From positions 1-8,788 of the forward strand of contig JAIECC010000368.1 of assembly GCA_029068665.1 (NCBI GenBank): a DNA stretch of 8,788 nucleotides, given 5' to 3'. The notes beneath the pieces are model-generated. The model had not been told where the DNA came from and did not search any database. It saw only the letters and a program-made list of their open reading frames with translations. The position numbers and the translations under genes were made by a program. This document shows, one piece after another, positions 1 to 6,644 of the stretch (its first letter is position 1; every line of letters begins with the position of its first letter). This DNA is from Lachnospiraceae bacterium. GTDB lineage: Bacteria > Bacillota > Clostridia > Lachnospirales > Lachnospiraceae.

Positions 1-21
1 ATACGATAAGGAATTAACCAT

Positions 22-47
22 AAGCCGGCAGTAATGCCGGCTTTTTT
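22..47 (+). terminator. Intrinsic terminator of an upstream gene
   Basis: A 9-bp perfect stem (22-30 with 35-43) closes a GTAA tetraloop and runs straight into a T-tract (42-47). The core is GC-rich (GCCGGC), as in a Rho-independent terminator. It ends transcription arriving from the left of the window. Bases 1-21 are too short to identify that gene. There is no T-tract on the other strand, so it looks unidirectional. Confidence 0.9.
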
Positions 48-78
48 CTTGCCTAATTCACTATCTGGTTTTTATTTT

Positions 79-137
79 TTGAAATTTTTGCATATTTTGA
101 TTGTATATACAGACAACTTGAAGTAAAATTATATATA
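79..137 (+). promoter_or_regulatory. Candidate promoter region of the EF-G-like gene
   Basis: This AT-rich leader lies between the upstream terminator and the EF-G-like gene, so a promoter is expected. Two imperfect sigma-A pairings are visible. One is TTGAAA (79-84) with TATATA (104-109) at a long 19-nt spacing. The other is CAGACA (110-115) with TATATA (132-137) at 16 nt. Neither is clearly better. The location is inferred from context, and the exact boxes are uncertain. Confidence 0.3.
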
Positions 138-187
138 GGTCGTACAAAAATATTAATAATGGCTTTTGAAAACCGAGAAAAGAACCG

Positions 188-193
188 GGAGGT
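188..193 (+). promoter_or_regulatory. Ribosome binding site fixing the EF-G-like start
   Basis: GGGAGG sits 7 nt before the ATG at 201. The frame is also open from an ATG at 159, but nothing resembling a Shine-Dalgarno sequence precedes that codon. The extra 14 residues it would add also lie outside the conserved protein, whose GTPase domain starts within 10 residues of the 201 start. Confidence 0.85.
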
Positions 194-200
194 AGCTGCA

Positions 201-2291
201 ATGAATGTGTACACAACTGACAAGATTCGAAACGTAGTATTATTAGGTCATGGTGGGGCAGGCAAGACCAGTCTGGTAGAATCCATGGCATATCTGGCAG
301 GAATTACGTCCAGGATGGGGAAGGTGGAAGATAGAAATACAGTAAGCGACTTCGGAAAAGAGGAGCAGAAGCGCCAGATTTCAATCAGTACCTCCGTTAT
401 ACCCATTGAATGGAACGGGATAAAAATTAACGTTCTGGATACACCCGGATATTTCGACTTTATTGGGGAAGTGGAGGAAGCCATCAGTGCCGCAGATGCC
501 GCAGTTATTGTGGTTTCCGGTAAGACCGGTGTAGAGGCTGGTACAGAGCGGGCATGGGAGCGGTGTGAGAAGTATAAGCTGCCCCGGATGATATATGTAA
601 CCGGTATGGATGCAGATAATGCTTCCTTTAAGGATGTAGTTGAGACACTGACTGAGCAGTACGGTAAAAAGATAGCACCATTTCATTTTCCGATTCGGGA
701 GAATGAGAAGTTTGTGGGTTATGTGAATGTTATCAGTGAAACCGGAAACCGCTGGCAGGGAAAAGAAGTGGTAGAATGTGAAGTGCCGGATTACAGTAAA
801 GAGAATCTTGCTTTATACAGGGATACCCTGCTGGAGGCAGTAGCGGAAACCAGCGAAGAATTTATGGAACGGTACTTTGGAGGTGACACTTTTTCAGAAA
901 ATGAGATTCGTGCTGCACTTCGGATGAATGTGATTGACGGTTCTCTGGTGCCGATTTCCATGGGCTCCAATACCTTGTGTCAGGGTACATATGCACTGCT
1001 GGATGATATTGCCAAATATATGCCAAGTCCGGAGAATAAGGAAATTGCAGGCTTCAACATGAAGACCAATGAAGTATTTCAGGCAAATTATGATTTCTCG
1101 AAACCGAAGTCGGCATATGTCTTTAAGACCATTGTTGACCCGTTTATCGGGAAATACTCTTTGATCAAGGTATGCTCCGGAGTATTCAAGTCAGATGATG
1201 TCATTTATAATAAGGATAAAGACATAGAAGAGCGGATCAGTAAGCTTTATGTACTGCAGGGCGGCAAGCCTATTGAGATATCGGAGCTTCATGCCGGAGA
1301 TATCGGAGCCATTGCAAAGCTGACCGCAGCAAGGACCGGCAATACCTTATCCACAAAGGCAACGATTATTGAATATGGTAAATTCGAAATTTCAAAGCCA
1401 TATACCTTCATGCGGTATAAGGTTCCGAATAAGAGCAATATTGATAAGGCGGCTCAGGCACTTCAGAAACTGACTCATGAAGACCAGACCTTGAAGGTAG
1501 TGAACGATACGGAGAACAGTCAGTTATTGCTGTATGGTATTGGCGAGCAGCAGTTAGAAATCGTTCAGAGCCGGCTGCTTAATGAGTATAAATGTGAAAT
1601 TGAGTTGAGCAAGCCAAAGATTGCATTTCGGGAAACCATTAAGAAAACCGCAGATGTAGAATATAAGTATAAAAAGCAATCCGGTGGCCACGGCCAGTAT
1701 GGTCATGTAAAGATGCGGTTCAGTCCATCCGGGGATGATGAAAAGCCTTATGTATTTGAGCAGGAAGTAGTGGGTGGTGCAGTTCCGAAGAACTTCTTCC
1801 CGGCGGTAGAAAAGGGCTTGCAGGAATCCGTATTAAAGGGACCTCTTGCGGCATATCCGGTAGTGGGTATTAGGGGTGTGTTATATGACGGTTCCTACCA
1901 TTCCGTAGATTCCTCTGAAATGGCATTTAAGATGGCAACCATTCAGGCATTTAAGAAAGGCTTTATGAGTGCCGGACCAGTGCTGTTAGAACCAATCATG
2001 AGCTTAAAGGTAACCGTACCGGAGCGGTATACCGGCGATGTTATGGGAGATCTGAATAAGCGCCGTGGACGGGTACTTGGCATGAATGTTGTAGCAAAAG
2101 GAAAGCAGACGATTGAGGCAGATATTCCGATGATGGAATTAATCGGATATTGTTCCGTGCTTCGTTCCATGACCGGCGGACGGGGAGAGTTTTCCTATGA
2201 ATTCGCAAGATATGAACAGACACCAAGTGATATTCAGGCTGCAGAGGTAGCAGCAAGGGCAAGTAAGGTTGCAGAGAATAGTGAAGAATAA
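201..2291 (+). CDS. EF-G-like translational GTPase (EF-G-2 type)
   Basis: This 696-residue protein is related to the ribosome translocase EF-G and has the full five-domain length. The P-loop GHGGAGKTS is at residues 16-24 and switch II DTPG at 80-83. Domain II spans about 300-395 and domain III about 400-475. Domain IV has GGHGQYG (495-501) and the DGSYHSVDSSEMAF block (563-576). Domain V starts near 596. It differs from canonical EF-G: the usual catalytic His after DTPG is Tyr84, and the NKxD guanine-recognition motif reads TGMD (134-137). From memory, Thermus EF-G-2 also has Tyr at the first position and TKLD at the second, so this belongs to that side branch and is unlikely to be the main fusA. 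Canonical fusA usually lies beside rpsG and tuf, which are absent here. It stands alone between two terminators. Its cellular role is poorly defined; GTP-dependent ribosome binding is inferred from family. Confidence 0.9.
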   Translation: MNVYTTDKIRNVVLLGHGGAGKTSLVESMAYLAGITSRMGKVEDRNTVSDFGKEEQKRQISISTSVIPIEWNGIKINVLDTPGYFDFIGEVEEAISAADAAVIVVSGKTGVEAGTERAWERCEKYKLPRMIYVTGMDADNASFKDVVETLTEQYGKKIAPFHFPIRENEKFVGYVNVISETGNRWQGKEVVECEVPDYSKENLALYRDTLLEAVAETSEEFMERYFGGDTFSENEIRAALRMNVIDGSLVPISMGSNTLCQGTYALLDDIAKYMPSPENKEIAGFNMKTNEVFQANYDFSKPKSAYVFKTIVDPFIGKYSLIKVCSGVFKSDDVIYNKDKDIEERISKLYVLQGGKPIEISELHAGDIGAIAKLTAARTGNTLSTKATIIEYGKFEISKPYTFMRYKVPNKSNIDKAAQALQKLTHEDQTLKVVNDTENSQLLLYGIGEQQLEIVQSRLLNEYKCEIELSKPKIAFRETIKKTADVEYKYKKQSGGHGQYGHVKMRFSPSGDDEKPYVFEQEVVGGAVPKNFFPAVEKGLQESVLKGPLAAYPVVGIRGVLYDGSYHSVDSSEMAFKMATIQAFKKGFMSAGPVLLEPIMSLKVTVPERYTGDVMGDLNKRRGRVLGMNVVAKGKQTIEADIPMMELIGYCSVLRSMTGGRGEFSYEFARYEQTPSDIQAAEVAARASKVAENSEE

Positions 2292-2300
2292 ATAACAGAA

Positions 2301-2365
2301 GTGGTAAAGAGGGTAGTCTCTCAAGTCATTTTATGACTTTGGGGACACCCTCTTTACTGTTTTTC
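2301..2365 (+). terminator. Nested intrinsic terminator after the EF-G-like gene
   Basis: An outer 11-bp perfect stem (2304-2314 with 2347-2357) encloses a GTC/GAC step (2316-2318 with 2344-2346). Inside that is a 7-bp inner hairpin (2323-2329 with 2333-2339, loop TTT). The structure ends in TGTTTTTC (2358-2365). It starts 10 nt after the stop codon and separates the EF-G-like gene from the following operon. Confidence 0.88.
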
Positions 2366-2380
2366 TCTCTTTGGGAAGCC

Positions 2381-2409
2381 TTGACAGGCGGCGGTTGGAA
2401 ACGTACAAT
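2381..2409 (+). promoter_or_regulatory. Sigma-A promoter of the methyltransferase-protease-rdgB-rlmD run
   Basis: A perfect -35 box TTGACA (2381-2386) and a 5-of-6 -10 box TACAAT (2404-2409) are separated by the ideal 17 nt. They lie just after the preceding terminator and about 80 nt before the next start codon. Transcription should begin near 2416, giving a leader of about 70 nt. No other promoter of this quality is visible in the run that follows, so it probably serves all five genes. Confidence 0.8.
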
Positions 2410-2488
2410 ACAATAGATGAAGTAGTTTGTCGAATTATAAACCCCAAATGGTGTTTAAGAGAATTATGGAAGCAGTTGGAGAAGCAGT

Positions 2489-3649
2489 ATGAATACAATT
2501 GAGTTAATTGCACCTTGTCACTTTGGATTGGAATCCGTACTGAAGCGAGAGATTCAGGATTTGGGTTATGAGATTATACAGGTAGAGGATGGAAGAATTA
2601 CATTTCGTGGAGATGAACTGGCAATTGCCAGAGCCAATGTGTTTATTCGTACTGCTGAGCGGATTCTGGTGAAAGCAGGCAGCTTTCCGGCGAAAACCTT
2701 TGATCAGTTATTTGAAGAAACCAAGGCTCTGCCCTGGCAGGAATATATACCAAAGGATGGAAAGTTCTGGGTATCAAAAGCATCAACCAAGAACAGCACA
2801 TTATTTAGCGGTTCTGATATTCAATCTATTGTAAAAAAAGCCATTGTTGAAAAGCTAAAAACGATTTATCATGTGAACTGGTTTGAAGAGACCGGAGCGG
2901 AATATCCCATTCGTGTATTTATTAATAAGGATATGGTAAGTATTGGAATAGATGCTTCTGGAGTATCTCTGCATAAGCGGGGATATCGTCAGCTGGTAGG
3001 GAAGGCACCGATTTCGGAGACTCTGGCTTCTGCACTGATTTTACTGACACCCTGGAATAAAGATCGGATTCTTGTGGACCCCTTTTGTGGAAGCGGTACA
3101 TTTCCCATTGAGGCAGCCATGATCGGTGCAAGAATCGCACCGGGCATGAACCGCAGCTTTACGGCGCAGAAATGGACTAATCTGGTATCCGGACAGCATT
3201 GGCTGGAGGGGGTAGAAGAAGCGGAAGACAGGATTCTGCGTGATATAAAAATGAGCATTCAGGGCTATGATATTGATAACAGTATTGTAAAGTGTGCCAT
3301 GGAGAATGCCAGGGCAGCAGGAGTGGAGCAGCATATCCATTTTCAACAGCGCAGTGTGGCAGAATTAAGTCATCCAAAAAAGTATGGGTTTATTATAACC
3401 AATCCCCCTTATGGAGAACGGCTGGAAGAAAAGGAAGAGCTTCCGGACCTGTATCGTATGATTGCCAAGAGCTTTGACCGGTTGGATACATGGTCGAAAT
3501 ATATCATAACCTCATATGAGGAGGCAGAAAAGTACTTAGGAAAGAAAGCAGATAAGAATCGAAAGATATATAATGGTATGATTAAGGCATATTATTATCA
3601 GTATATGGGACCAAGACCGCCCAAGCAGCCGAGGAATAGCGAAGGATAA
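2489..3649 (+). CDS. THUMP-domain class I SAM-dependent RNA methyltransferase (YpsC/RlmL-N type)
   Basis: This 386-residue protein is predicted to transfer methyl groups from S-adenosylmethionine to guanine N2 in structured RNA, most likely 23S rRNA by analogy with the N-terminal half of E. coli RlmL. It has an N-terminal ferredoxin-like plus THUMP RNA-binding region (about 1-155), the linker motif LHKRGYR (161-167), SAM motif I DPFCGSGT (197-204) and catalytic motif NPPYGER (305-311). The C-terminal block around RKIYNGMIKAYYYQY (358-372) is typical of the family. The length fits the stand-alone Gram-positive form rather than the two-domain RlmKL fusion. GGAG (2478-2481) lies 7 nt before the ATG. 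It is the first gene after the predicted promoter. Family assignment is firm; the exact nucleotide modified cannot be read from the sequence. Confidence 0.9.
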   Translation: MNTIELIAPCHFGLESVLKREIQDLGYEIIQVEDGRITFRGDELAIARANVFIRTAERILVKAGSFPAKTFDQLFEETKALPWQEYIPKDGKFWVSKASTKNSTLFSGSDIQSIVKKAIVEKLKTIYHVNWFEETGAEYPIRVFINKDMVSIGIDASGVSLHKRGYRQLVGKAPISETLASALILLTPWNKDRILVDPFCGSGTFPIEAAMIGARIAPGMNRSFTAQKWTNLVSGQHWLEGVEEAEDRILRDIKMSIQGYDIDNSIVKCAMENARAAGVEQHIHFQQRSVAELSHPKKYGFIITNPPYGERLEEKEELPDLYRMIAKSFDRLDTWSKYIITSYEEAEKYLGKKADKNRKIYNGMIKAYYYQYMGPRPPKQPRNSEG

Positions 3650-3680
3650 CAGGAGGCAGGGGTCGGAGCGGTCCGGACAA

Positions 3681-3697
3681 AAAGGAGAACGAACTTG
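3681..3697 (+). promoter_or_regulatory. Ribosome binding site and TTG start of the protease
   Basis: AAAGGAG (3681-3687) is followed after 7 nt by TTG (3695-3697). This choice makes the protein begin MKKIIGAV, a normal signal-anchor N-terminus with two lysines before the hydrophobic stretch. No ATG is placed correctly for this frame nearby, so TTG initiation is the best reading. Confidence 0.8.
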
Positions 3698-5395
3698 AAG
3701 AAAATAATAGGTGCCGTTTTGGCAGTTATTTTTACAATTCTAATATTAATGGCTCTTTCCAGACACTCGGAGACGCAGGTAAAGAAAAATGTGGATAACC
3801 GGGTTTATGTCAACCAGTTTCTGGCAGATCTGGCGGAAATGAATAATGAAAAGGGCATTACCATAGCTGTAGGGGAGGAGCCCCTGTCATTTATAGAGGA
3901 GAAGCCCTTCATAAGTGCGAAAGGCAGTCTGATGTTTCCGGTAAATCAATTGACGGATACCTTTAATTGTTCTACTCAGGTATATGAAAACGGGAATATT
4001 TTAATTGAAAAGGGTATGAATTCCATTAGTCTTTATGTAAACAGTGCTTCCGCCAAGATTAATGGAACCATGATGGAACTGTCGGATAAGGTACAGGTTT
4101 CGGAGGAGAAGCTGTATGTACCCATTGCAGATATTGCACAATACATCAACTATGATTTCTCTATTGACTATACGGAGGCTTCTGTCAGAATGACACAGAT
4201 TGCTGAGGAAGTGGAACTGCCGGCAAAGTACGACATGCGGGTGCTGGAACGGGTTACCCCGGTACGGGATCAGGGGCTTTATGGAACCTGCTGGGCATTT
4301 GCTTCCCTGGCAGCTCTGGAAACCACCCTGACACCACAGGAAAATGTAATCTTTTCTCCGGATCATATGAGCTTATGCAACAGTTTCAGTCTGGGACAGA
4401 ACGAAGGCGGTGAATATACCATGGCAATTGCTTATCTGGCAAGCTGGCAGGGACCGGTGTATGAGTCTGACGATCCTTACGGAGACGGGGAAACGGATGA
4501 GACCTTGGAAGCCCGGAAGCATCTGGAGGAAGCACTGATTATTGCATCCAAAGATTATCAGGCGATTAAAGAAGCCATTTATAAATATGGTGCGGTGGAA
4601 ACTTCGATTTATACCCAGATGAAGACAGCCAATAGCTGGTCCAATTATTATAACCGGGAGCGGGCGACCTATTATTATAATGTAGAGGCTCCCTGTAATC
4701 ATGATATCATCATCGTAGGATGGGATGATAATTTTCCGAAAGAGTATTTTACGATTCCACCGGAAAATGACGGCGCATTTATCTGTAAGAACAGTTGGGG
4801 AACTGCCTTTGGAGAAGAAGGGTATTTCTATGTATCCTATGAGGATGCCAATATCGGCACCACCAATGTGGTATACTCCAAGCTGGGAGCTGCGGATAAT
4901 TTTGACCATATCTATCAGTCCGATCTGCTGGGCTGGACCGGCCAGTTGGGCTACAACCGGGAGTCAGCATATTTTGCCAATGTTTACACGGCAGGAGAAA
5001 AAGAAGAATTAGCTGCTGTTTCCTTCTACGCTACCGATGCGGATACCAGCTACAAGGTCTTTTTGGTAAGGAACTTTGAAGATACAGAAAGTCTGAATGA
5101 CCGGATACTGGTAAAAGAAGGAAAATTTGAATCCGCAGGCTATTACACTGTCCGGCTGGATCAGCCTGTAAATTTGAATAATAATGAAAAATTTGCAGTT
5201 GTAGTTTATATTGAGACTCCGGGCTCCATTCATCCTGTGGCGATTGAGTATGATGCAGATGAGCGGACCAGAGAGTTTGATATTACGGATGGGGAAGGCT
5301 ACATCAGTTTATATGGAAATAAGTGGGTAAATACGGAGACAAATCAGGATTGCAACCTGTGTTTGAAAGCGTTTACGAATAACAGAGGCAAATAA
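3695..5395 (+). CDS. Membrane-anchored papain-like (C1A) cysteine protease with copper amine oxidase N-like and lectin-like domains
   Basis: This 566-residue protein is predicted to act outside the membrane. Residues 4-21 form one hydrophobic helix after two lysines, with no obvious signal peptidase I site, so an uncleaved anchor is likely. Residues about 60-168 resemble the copper amine oxidase N-terminal domain common in Gram-positive surface proteins. The papain core spans about 176-395: oxyanion Gln193 and catalytic Cys199 (VRDQGLYGTCWAF), His336 (CNHDIIIVGWDD) and Asn366 (CKNSWG). All four catalytic residues are present, so it should be active. Residues about 400-563 look like the beta-rich lectin-like domain that follows C1A peptidases in Firmicutes and methanogens. 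There is no papain-type propeptide, LPXTG motif or cell-wall repeat. It sits 45 nt after the methyltransferase and 21 nt before rdgB. Substrate is unknown; peptide or host glycoprotein cleavage is a guess. Confidence 0.85.
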   Translation: MKKIIGAVLAVIFTILILMALSRHSETQVKKNVDNRVYVNQFLADLAEMNNEKGITIAVGEEPLSFIEEKPFISAKGSLMFPVNQLTDTFNCSTQVYENGNILIEKGMNSISLYVNSASAKINGTMMELSDKVQVSEEKLYVPIADIAQYINYDFSIDYTEASVRMTQIAEEVELPAKYDMRVLERVTPVRDQGLYGTCWAFASLAALETTLTPQENVIFSPDHMSLCNSFSLGQNEGGEYTMAIAYLASWQGPVYESDDPYGDGETDETLEARKHLEEALIIASKDYQAIKEAIYKYGAVETSIYTQMKTANSWSNYYNRERATYYYNVEAPCNHDIIIVGWDDNFPKEYFTIPPENDGAFICKNSWGTAFGEEGYFYVSYEDANIGTTNVVYSKLGAADNFDHIYQSDLLGWTGQLGYNRESAYFANVYTAGEKEELAAVSFYATDADTSYKVFLVRNFEDTESLNDRILVKEGKFESAGYYTVRLDQPVNLNNNEKFAVVVYIETPGSIHPVAIEYDADERTREFDITDGEGYISLYGNKWVNTETNQDCNLCLKAFTNNRGK

Positions 5396-5416
5396 CAGAA
5401 GGGATGGATACACATT

Positions 5417-6007
5417 ATGAAACGATTGATTTTTGCAACGGGGAATCAGGATAAATTACGGGAGATTCGTGCAATCATGGAGGGACTGGATTATGAAATC
5501 CTATCCATGAAGGAAGCGGGAATTGATATAGAAATTCAGGAGAATGGAACTACGTTCCGGGAAAATGCACTGATAAAAGCCAGAGCCATTAATGAATTGT
5601 GTCATGAACTGGTATTGGCAGATGATTCCGGGCTGGAGGTGGATTATATGGACAAGCAGCCGGGGGTGTTTTCCCATCGATTTGGTGGAGAGGATACGCC
5701 ATATTCCATTAAAAATCAGATGATTATGGATAATCTGGCAGGAGTACCGGAGGAGAAGCGGACTGCCCGGTTTGTATGTGCCATAGCAGCAGTATTTCCG
5801 GATGGAACGGAGCTGGTAAAGGAGGCTGCCATGGAAGGGATAATCGGATACGAGGAAGCAGGAGGAAATGGATTCGGCTATGATCCTATATTTTATCTGC
5901 CGGAATTCGGCTGCACCAGTGCGGAACTGTCACCAGAGGATAAGAATGCGATCAGTCACAGAGGAAAAGCCCTTCGAATGATGCGGGAGGAACTGGAGTC
6001 TGTATAA
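5417..6007 (+). CDS. rdgB: XTP/dITP diphosphatase (RdgB/HAM1 family)
   Basis: This cytoplasmic enzyme hydrolyses non-canonical purine triphosphates (dITP, XTP, ITP) to monophosphate and pyrophosphate, keeping deaminated bases out of DNA and RNA. The 196 residues match the family's usual length. Visible motifs are the substrate loop TGNQDK (8-13), Glu41, the catalytic ADDSGLEVD (68-76), PGVFSHRF (82-89), GFGYDP (152-157) and the base-recognition ISHRGKA (179-185). The ATG is 21 nt after the protease stop. The Shine-Dalgarno sequence is weak and distant (AGAAGGGA, 5397-5404), so translation may depend partly on coupling to the upstream gene. It is followed after 29 nt by a YfcE-type phosphodiesterase, a pairing I recall as common in Clostridia. 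Confidence 0.95.
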   Translation: MKRLIFATGNQDKLREIRAIMEGLDYEILSMKEAGIDIEIQENGTTFRENALIKARAINELCHELVLADDSGLEVDYMDKQPGVFSHRFGGEDTPYSIKNQMIMDNLAGVPEEKRTARFVCAIAAVFPDGTELVKEAAMEGIIGYEEAGGNGFGYDPIFYLPEFGCTSAELSPEDKNAISHRGKALRMMREELESV

Positions 6008-6036
6008 AAAGGACAAGAGGTAAGGAGATACTTCCA

Positions 6037-6570
6037 ATGGCAGAAGAGGAGAAAAAGGATAAGCTGAGGATTCTGATTGTCAGTGATTCCCATGGAAGAA
6101 ATGATTATGTAAAGCGTGCTATCAAACAGGCAGGAGCCATCGATGGCTTCATTCATCTGGGTGATGTGGAAGATGATGTGGAAGAGCTTCGTTCTTTTGC
6201 AGGATGCCCTTCTTATATTGTGATGGGGAATAATGATTACGGCCTGGGATTGCCGGAGCATTTGAATATTACAATCGGGGGCAAAAGGATATTTCTGACT
6301 CATGGACATCGGTATGGTGTCAACTATGATTTGAAACGATTAGGGCTATTGGGAACTTTGAATAAAATGGATGTGGTGATGTATGGTCATACCCACTATC
6401 CATATCTGGATACAGGGGAGGATATTATTATGCTGAATCCGGGAAGTCTGACCTATCCAAGACAGGAGGGAAGGGCAAGAACTTTTTTAACCATGGAGAT
6501 TGATGAGCAAGGAAAGGTAGAATTCTTCTGGCATGAGCTTGGTCATGTCGAAAAAAATAGAAATTTGTAG
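6037..6570 (+). CDS. YfcE/MJ0936-type metallophosphoesterase
   Basis: This 177-residue calcineurin-like phosphoesterase has the complete two-metal site: DSH (17-19), GD (42-43), GNND (64-67), THGH (88-91) and GHTH (117-120). Compact proteins of this family are cytoplasmic phosphodiesterases with Mn2+ or similar metals; E. coli YfcE acts on model phosphodiesters and its natural substrate is not settled. The single domain has no signal peptide or added module. GGAG (6024-6027) lies 9 nt before the ATG. It follows rdgB by 29 nt, suggesting translation from the same transcript and possibly related nucleotide clean-up, though that is inference from position only. Confidence 0.9.
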   Translation: MAEEEKKDKLRILIVSDSHGRNDYVKRAIKQAGAIDGFIHLGDVEDDVEELRSFAGCPSYIVMGNNDYGLGLPEHLNITIGGKRIFLTHGHRYGVNYDLKRLGLLGTLNKMDVVMYGHTHYPYLDTGEDIIMLNPGSLTYPRQEGRARTFLTMEIDEQGKVEFFWHELGHVEKNRNL

Positions 6571-6582
6571 GTAATGTTGATG

Positions 6583-6618
6583 ATATGCGGGCTTTTCAGA
6601 GTTGAAAGGTCCGCATAT
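6583..6618 (+). other. Intercistronic stem-loop without a U-tract
   Basis: A 16-bp stem (6583-6598 with 6603-6618, two G-U pairs, no bulges) closes a GAGT tetraloop in the 74-nt gap before rlmD. No run of T follows, so it does not look like an intrinsic terminator. The rlmD Shine-Dalgarno sequence (6630-6635) begins 11 nt after the stem and stays free. Possible roles are protecting or processing the mRNA to set rlmD expression apart from the upstream genes, or binding a protein. Confidence 0.6.
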
Positions 6619-6644
6619 GGATTATCAAGAAGGAGAGGAATGTC

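Noticed and set aside
159..200. Upstream ATG extending the EF-G-like protein by 14 residues
   Set aside because: No ribosome binding site precedes it, whereas GGGAGG is ideally placed for ATG 201.
2432..2460. Small inverted repeat (AAACCCC with GGTGTTT) in the methyltransferase leader, as a riboswitch or attenuator
   Set aside because: The stem is short with a mismatch and a tiny loop, and no aptamer-like or terminator structure accompanies it.
3671..3678. GTCCGGAC palindrome before the protease, as an operator
   Set aside because: Eight bases of self-complementarity with no loop, no repeat elsewhere and no neighbouring regulator gene are within chance expectation.
4373..4909. Open frame of 178 codons on the minus strand opposite the protease
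   Set aside because: It overlaps the catalytic region of a well-supported gene, and its product is a low-complexity Ile-rich string with no recognisable motif.
6583..6618. The stem-loop before rlmD as an intrinsic terminator
   Set aside because: It is followed by GGATTATC with no T-tract, so it is listed as a stem-loop of unknown role instead.
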